Source: JBCDBY01 sp039182715 (lineage in GTDB: Bacteria > Planctomycetota > PLA2). From it: 10,011 nt of DNA. This document shows, one piece after another, positions 5,977 through 10,011 of this stretch (positions are counted from its first letter, which is position 1; each line of letters starts with the position of its first letter). The stretch spans positions 1 to 10,011 of the forward strand of contig JBCDBY010000166.1 of the NCBI GenBank assembly GCA_039182715.1, in the 5' to 3' direction. The notes below the pieces were generated by a model. It searched no databases, was not told where the DNA came from, and saw nothing but the letters and a program-made list of their open reading frames with translations. A program made the translations under genes and the position numbers.

Positions 5977-6173
5977 GCCGCCGGGTCGTCATCCGGCTCT
6001 CCACGCTCGCCAAGATCGCGGTCACCACCGCGATGATCGGAGCCGCCGTCTCGCTCTACGGTCGCCAGACCGGCAACGGCGCGGTCAACGCCGTCGGCAG
6101 CGTCATGCTGTTCGGCGGAGCCATCGTCTACCTCATCGAGCGCGTTCGCTCGAGCCGGCGCCCGCGCGACTGA
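5973..6173 (+). CDS. Small two-helix membrane protein downstream of gltX
   Basis: This 66-residue gene begins at GTG 5973, whose last two bases form part of the gltX stop codon (GTGA overlap), with GGAGG just upstream. The protein has a basic start (SRRVVIR), a hydrophobic helix at about 12-29 (LAKIAVTTAMIGAAVSLY), a short polar turn RQTGNG at 31-36, a second helix at about 38-55 (VNAVGSVMLFGGAIVYLI) and a basic tail (ERVRSSRRPRD). A hairpin with both ends in the cytoplasm is predicted by the positive-inside rule. I do not recognise the family and no function is implied beyond membrane location. Codon third positions are G/C-rich like gltX, which supports it being real. Its last 41 bp overlap the convergent hybrid kinase gene. 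Confidence 0.7.
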   Translation: MSRRVVIRLSTLAKIAVTTAMIGAAVSLYGRQTGNGAVNAVGSVMLFGGAIVYLIERVRSSRRPRD

Positions 6174-8172
6174 TCGCCAGCACTTCGGCGAGCACCGCGT
6201 TGAGTTCCTTGAGCCGGTACGGCTTCTTGAGGAACTGCGCGTCCGACACGCCGCGCGGGTCGCTCAGCGCGAGACCCGCCTCGTGGCCGCTCGACACGAT
6301 GATCGGCAGCCGCGGCTGCAGCGCACGCAGGGCGCGCACGACCTCCCATCCGTTCATGCCCGGCATGGCGATGTCGACGATCGCACCGGTGATGCGCCCG
6401 CCCTGCTGCGCCAGCAGGTCGATGGCCGTCGGCCCGTCGGGTGCGACGACGACCTCGAATCCGAGCCGCTCCAGCATCTCACCGCCCATCGAGCGGATGA
6501 TCTCCTCGTCGTCGACGAGCAGAACCACGCCTTCCACCTGCGACGGCTCCGGAAGCGTCGGCCCAGCGACGATCGCGCGCTGCTCCGACGACGACGGCAG
6601 CAGGATCTCGACCGTGGTGCCTTCGCCCACGTCGCTCTGCAGCTCGATGCGGCCGCCGTGGCGATCGACCACGCGGTATGCCATGTAGAGCCCGAGGCCG
6701 GTGCCCTGTCCCGCCTCCTTGGTCGTGAAGAACGGGTCGAAGACCCGCGCACGCACGTCCGGGGGCACGCCGGTCCCGGAGTCGGACACCGAGATGCGAA
6801 GGTACTCGCCGGTCCCCTCGGAGTCGGCGCGCTCCGCCCGCAGCGCCAGCGTGCCGCCCTCGCGCATCGCGTCGCGCGCGTTGAGGCAGACGTTGAGGAT
6901 CACCTGGTGGAACTGACCCTCGTCACCCAGCACGCCGGGCAGGTCCTCGTCGCAGGCGACCGTGATGCGAATCGACGGGGGGAACGTCTCGCGCAGGAAA
7001 TCGGCGATGTCGTAGAGCAGCCGCCCCACCTGGAACGTGCCGATGCGCACCTGCTCGTCGCGCACCATGCCCAGCAGCTGGCGCGTCACCGCCGAGGCGC
7101 GCTCGGCGGCGCTCTCGATCGACTCCACGTAGCGCACGTGCGGATGATCGTTGCCGAGTCGCGTGTGGAGCAGGCTGGCGTAGCCGAGGATCCCGCCCAG
7201 CAGGTTGTTGAAGTCGTGCGCGATGCCGGAGGCGAGCGTGCCGACGCTCTCCATCTTCTGCGATCGCTGCAGCCGCTCCATGATGCGCTTGCGCTCCGTG
7301 ATGTCCTGCACCGAGATCAGGTTGGCGGTCTCGCGGCCGAAGCGGATCGGCGTCGTGCGCAGCGAAACGTCGCGGGTCCGCCCCTCGCGCCCGTGCAGCA
7401 CGCCCTCGATCTCGTTCGGCAGCGCGGGGGCGGTGTCGCGCGTGATCACCTCGGAGACGACCTTGCCGATCAGCAGCCCCGGCATCGTGTCGAGCATGCG
7501 CCCCATGCGACGGTTGGCGAAACGGATCTGACCGTCCTGCTCGATGAGAATGCCGTCGTGGCTCTGCTCGACGAGCGCGGCGTAGCGCGCCTCGGAATCG
7601 CGCAGCTTCGCCTCGAGATGCTTGTTGTGGATGAAGACACCCATCAGCTTCATCAGCCGGTCGATCGCGCGCAGGCTCCCGAGGTTCTCGGGGTCGGGGC
7701 GCTTGCCGTCCGACGGGTCGTCGAGGCTGAGGACGCCGTGCACCTCGCCGTCCACGCCGCGCACGAAGACCATGATGCGATCGTCGGGCTGCCACTCGGA
7801 GCCGGCGCGCACCGGCGACGGCGCGTACGAGGGGCCGAAGCCGATCTCGCTTCCGGCCGGAATGAAGCAGATCGCCGAGTCGCCGATGCGGTGGTTCGCC
7901 CAGATCGCCGCGCGCTTCTTCGCGCGACGTTCGTGGCCGGTCTTGCGTGCGGTCTGGAGGAAATGCCGGCGCAAAGACTCCTCGCCGCCCTCGAGTCCGA
8001 TGTAGACGTCCTCGCCGAAGTAGAGCGAGAGCAGCGCCAGCCGGTAGGGCGAGACCTCGACCGCGCAGCGGCAGACCCGGTCCACCACCTCCTGGACATC
8101 CTGGATGGCGTAGACGTCGGTCAGGGCGTCGAGGACGATCGACGCCTCCCCTTCGGCACGGTGCGGCGACAC
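6133..8172 (-). CDS. Soluble GAF-PAS hybrid histidine kinase with C-terminal receiver
   Basis: This 679-residue protein has no membrane segment, so it should be a cytoplasmic sensor. Domains in order: a GAF-like domain at about 15-185 (with GVLSLDDPSDGKRPD, a typical GAF end), a PAS domain at about 190-295 (ARYAALVEQSHDGILI, ending ISVQDITERKR), and a dimerisation domain with phospho-accepting H319 in GIAHDFNNLL. The ATPase domain has N-box N427/N431, G1 DSGTG (464-468), FDPFFTTK (478-485) and G2 GQGTGLGL (488-495). The receiver at about 548-665 has acidic D554/D555, phospho-acceptor D600 in VDIAMPGMNG, S627/S628 and K650 in LKKPY. HDFNN-type kinases often pass phosphate to their own receiver or to a free regulator. 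Start is GTG 8172 with GAGGAAG almost touching it. It is the last gene of the four-gene run and its end overlaps the small membrane gene by 41 bp. Confidence 0.93.
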   Translation of the reverse strand: MSPHRAEGEASIVLDALTDVYAIQDVQEVVDRVCRCAVEVSPYRLALLSLYFGEDVYIGLEGGEESLRRHFLQTARKTGHERRAKKRAAIWANHRIGDSAICFIPAGSEIGFGPSYAPSPVRAGSEWQPDDRIMVFVRGVDGEVHGVLSLDDPSDGKRPDPENLGSLRAIDRLMKLMGVFIHNKHLEAKLRDSEARYAALVEQSHDGILIEQDGQIRFANRRMGRMLDTMPGLLIGKVVSEVITRDTAPALPNEIEGVLHGREGRTRDVSLRTTPIRFGRETANLISVQDITERKRIMERLQRSQKMESVGTLASGIAHDFNNLLGGILGYASLLHTRLGNDHPHVRYVESIESAAERASAVTRQLLGMVRDEQVRIGTFQVGRLLYDIADFLRETFPPSIRITVACDEDLPGVLGDEGQFHQVILNVCLNARDAMREGGTLALRAERADSEGTGEYLRISVSDSGTGVPPDVRARVFDPFFTTKEAGQGTGLGLYMAYRVVDRHGGRIELQSDVGEGTTVEILLPSSSEQRAIVAGPTLPEPSQVEGVVLLVDDEEIIRSMGGEMLERLGFEVVVAPDGPTAIDLLAQQGGRITGAIVDIAMPGMNGWEVVRALRALQPRLPIIVSSGHEAGLALSDPRGVSDAQFLKKPYRLKELNAVLAEVLAISRAGAGSSERAR

Positions 8173-8203
8173 GCTTCCTCTATCGGCCGAACCGAAGGAA
8201 TGG

Positions 8204-8551
8204 TTAACCGGACGCCGTCAGCGGGTACTCGTCCACCGGGAGCCCGCTGCCGCCCACTTCCTGCAGCCGCCGCCACGCGCGTGTGAAGAGCTCCTCCTGG
8301 CGCGCGCGCACCTCGGGCGGCAGGCTCTCCTTGGCCAGGTCCGGATCCTCGCAGGCAACCGGCTCGAAGTCCGGATCGACGATGAACTGGGCGAACTCCG
8401 GCGCGCAGCGCAGGTGGCGCTCCGGTTCGCGCGGCAGCTCGGCCAGCGGGACGGCGCCGAGCACGAAGCGCAGGTAGAGCTCCGACTCGCGCACGTTCTC
8501 GACGTACTCGCCGCAGCGGTCGCAGTTGTAGCCTTCGTCGCAGTTCGCCAT
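8204..8551 (-). CDS. Small conserved-looking Cys-rich (putative zinc-binding) protein
   Basis: The 115-residue protein begins MANCDEGYNCDRCGEYVENV. C10 and C13 form a CxxC knuckle, and H46 and C49 in RHLRC form a matching HxxC pair; together they could bind zinc. C4 and C67 are further Cys. APEFAQFIVDPDFEPV (50-65) follows, then a charged helix with RARQEELFTRAWRRLQEV (82-99). I recall similar uncharacterised proteins with the same N-terminal pattern from planctomycetes, but that is memory, not a search. ATG 8551 is five bases after the dtd stop and carries only a weak AGG upstream, so it probably depends on translation of dtd. The hybrid kinase follows 31 bp downstream. No enzymatic motif is seen; protein or RNA contact through the zinc knuckle is a guess. 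Confidence 0.8.
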   Translation of the reverse strand: MANCDEGYNCDRCGEYVENVRESELYLRFVLGAVPLAELPREPERHLRCAPEFAQFIVDPDFEPVACEDPDLAKESLPPEVRARQEELFTRAWRRLQEVGGSGLPVDEYPLTASG

Positions 8552-8556
8552 CGGGC

Positions 8557-8988
8557 CTACAGGATAATCGTGACCGGCCCATCATTGACCAGTTCCACGT
8601 CCATCATCGCCCCGAACTGCCCGGTCTCCACCGGCACCCCGGCCTCGCGCAGGGCCGTGCAGTAGTGCTCGTAGAGCCGCTCGGCGTCGGCCGGTGCCGC
8701 GGCGCCGACGAAGGAGGGCCGGTTTCCCTTGCGCGTGTCGGCGCAGAGGGTGAACTGCGAGACGACCAGCGCCGCGCCGCCGTCATCGAGGATATTGCGA
8801 TCGATCGGCTTGCTCTCGCTGCGAAAGAGTCGCAGCTTGGCGGTCTTGGCGGCCAGTGCGGCGGCGGCCTGCTCGTCGTCGCCCTGCTCCACGCCGAGCA
8901 GGATCAGGTAGCCGCCGTCGATGCGCCCCACGACGTCGCCGTCGACGCGCACCTCGGCGCGCGTGACCCGCTGGATAACCGCCTTCAT
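8557..8988 (-). CDS. dtd: D-aminoacyl-tRNA deacylase
   Basis: Dtd hydrolyses D-amino acids (and glycine wrongly placed on tRNA-Ala) from tRNA, acting as a chirality proofreader in the cytoplasm. The 143 residues match the normal family length of about 145. Both signatures are intact: SQFTLCAD at 77-84 and the Gly-Pro motif in NDGPVTIIL at 135-143, which together line the active site of the dimer. The N-terminus MKAVIQRVTRAEVRVDG is also typical. ATG 8988 overlaps the stop of the upstream histidine kinase by ATGA, indicating translational coupling, and no separate Shine-Dalgarno is obvious. The next gene starts five bases downstream. Nothing unusual is seen in the protein itself; its place between two sensor kinases is the odd part. 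Confidence 0.96.
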   Translation of the reverse strand: MKAVIQRVTRAEVRVDGDVVGRIDGGYLILLGVEQGDDEQAAAALAAKTAKLRLFRSESKPIDRNILDDGGAALVVSQFTLCADTRKGNRPSFVGAAAPADAERLYEHYCTALREAGVPVETGQFGAMMDVELVNDGPVTIIL

Positions 8989-10011
8989 GCAGGCAGCGTA
9001 GCGAGCGCGGCGGGCAGCGTGAAGTGGAAGCAGGCGCCCTGGCCCTCGCCGTCGCTGTGGACGCCGAGTCGGCCCCCCATCTCCTCCACGAGTTCCCGGC
9101 TCAGCGCGAGGCCGAGACCGATGCCGCCCTTCGCGCGCGAGGTTGCCGAATCGGGCTGGTAGAAGGGCCGGAAGATGCGCTCGCGCTGGGCGGGCGCGAT
9201 GCCGACGCCGGTGTCCCGCACCTCGAATCGAACGCCGGTCGCCGTCGTCCGCACGCCGACCACGATGCCGCCTTCCTCCGTGAACTTGATCGCATTGCCG
9301 ATCAGGTTGAGCAGCACCTGGCGCAGCAGCCCGCGGTCCGCCTCGACCACGCCGTCGCCTTCGGACTCCACGCGGATCTCGAGTCCCTTGTCGCGTCGCG
9401 CCGGGTCGAGGATGCGGACCGACTCTCTCGCCACGTCGGCGGCGTCGACCGGCTCGCAGTGCGGGTGGACGGAATCGTGGGCGAGACGCGCGGCGGCCAG
9501 CATGTTGTCGAGCACGTGCAGCATGTGCCCGGCGGCGTCGCGCGTGTTCTCGAGGAACTCCTTGCGCTCCTCCTCGCTGTCGTAGAGCTCCTCCTCCACC
9601 AGCTTGAGGAAGCCGCGAATCGAGGTCAGCGGCGTCCGCAGCTCGTGCGAGAGATGCGTGAGGAAGCGCATGCGCTGCCGGTCCGCTTCGGTGAGCTGCG
9701 CGCGCACCTCGTCGGCGAGGTCGGATCGCTCCGCCGCCTCGGTGAGCACGGCGTGCAGGTCATCGTGGGTCTCCTGGAAGCGCTCCTCGAGCACGGCGCG
9801 TCGCTGCTCCTCCTGGCGCGCCACCTCGTTGACCGCCCGCGCGAGGGAACCCATCTCGTCGCCCTCCGCCAGGTGCACGCGCACGCCGCACTCGCCGTTC
9901 CGCAGGCGACGCATCGCGTCGAGCACGCGGCGCAGGGGCTGCGCGACGAAGCTGCGGTATCCGGCGCCGAGCACCAGCGACAGCGTGCCCGCGCCGACGG
10001 CCACGGCCGCG
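8985..10011 (-). CDS. Membrane histidine kinase with HAMP domain, N-terminus cut by window edge
   Basis: The frame is still open at the right edge, so the true start and sensor domain lie outside; numbering here is from the GTG at 10004. A hydrophobic segment (AVGAGTLSLVLGAGY, residues 2-16) is probably the last membrane helix. It leads into a HAMP domain (about 20-65, QPLRRVLDAMRRL through EMGSLARAVNEV). A coiled coil at about 64-112 follows, then the dimerisation domain with H120 in HLSHELRTPL. The ATPase domain has N233/N237, G1 DTGVGIA (264-270), FRPFYQ (278-283) and G2 GGIGLGLALS (293-302). It ends without a receiver, so its partner regulator must be elsewhere. HSHELRTP places it in the large classical HisKA group. 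It shares an ATGA overlap with dtd downstream and leads the run. Confidence 0.93.
   Translation of the reverse strand, partial: AAVAVGAGTLSLVLGAGYRSFVAQPLRRVLDAMRRLRNGECGVRVHLAEGDEMGSLARAVNEVARQEEQRRAVLEERFQETHDDLHAVLTEAAERSDLADEVRAQLTEADRQRMRFLTHLSHELRTPLTSIRGFLKLVEEELYDSEEERKEFLENTRDAAGHMLHVLDNMLAAARLAHDSVHPHCEPVDAADVARESVRILDPARRDKGLEIRVESEGDGVVEADRGLLRQVLLNLIGNAIKFTEEGGIVVGVRTTATGVRFEVRDTGVGIAPAQRERIFRPFYQPDSATSRAKGGIGLGLALSRELVEEMGGRLGVHSDGEGQGACFHFTLPAALATLPA

Noticed and set aside
6283..8286. 667-codon open frame on the plus strand
   Set aside because: It is antisense to the hybrid kinase and encodes a His/Arg/Ala/Val-rich chain without domains; long antisense frames are expected in GC-rich genes, and the minus strand has complete kinase motifs.

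Overview
This is a GC-rich bacterial window with dense genes, frequent GTG starts and strong G/C preference at third codon positions. It carries housekeeping translation genes (gltX, dtd) beside histidine kinases, a lipoprotein and membrane proteins. No gene fixes the phylum. The style (many Shine-Dalgarno-less starts, a short Cys-rich protein of a type I recall from planctomycetes, tandem microrepeats between genes) would fit Planctomycetota or a deltaproteobacterial/myxobacterial lineage. That placement is inference only.

Layout. Positions 1-717 hold no convincing gene and are marked by four short tandem repeat arrays with units of 12, 15, 21 and 15 bp, all multiples of three. A minus-strand class I methyltransferase (718-1452) is divergent from a plus-strand secreted, helical, acidic-tailed protein (1470-2234). 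That protein runs tail-to-tail into, and overlaps by 58 bp, a minus-strand multi-pass membrane protein (2177-3847). Its twelve apparent hydrophobic segments and two large loops resemble a shrunken RND/MMPL transporter. Just upstream on the same strand is a small lipoprotein (3873-4400), so these two look like an operon. A 118-bp divergent promoter region separates them from gltX (4519-5976). gltX is translationally coupled through a GTGA overlap to a 66-residue two-helix membrane protein (5973-6173). That small gene overlaps by 41 bp the end of a long minus-strand run: a membrane histidine kinase cut by the right edge (8985-10011), dtd, a small Cys-rich protein and a soluble GAF-PAS hybrid kinase with a receiver (6133-8172). 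Spacing in this run is a 4-bp overlap, 5 bp and 31 bp, so it reads as one transcript.

How things work together. GltX charges tRNA with glutamate and Dtd clears D-aminoacyl-tRNAs, but they sit in separate, converging transcripts. The dtd transcript is flanked by two signalling kinases, one membrane-bound with HAMP and one soluble with its own receiver. No free response regulator is in the window. The lipoprotein and the 12-segment membrane protein probably form an envelope system of unknown substrate.

The most interesting regulatory pattern is at the presumed first genes of transcripts. gltX, the lipoprotein gene, the methyltransferase and the secreted protein all lack a clear Shine-Dalgarno and have a TAnnnT hexamer 6-8 nt before the start codon, the arrangement expected of leaderless mRNAs. 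Several internal operon genes instead carry Shine-Dalgarno-like sequences. I did not see a CRISPR array, insertion sequence, rRNA or tRNA, and no clearly new defence or mobile system.
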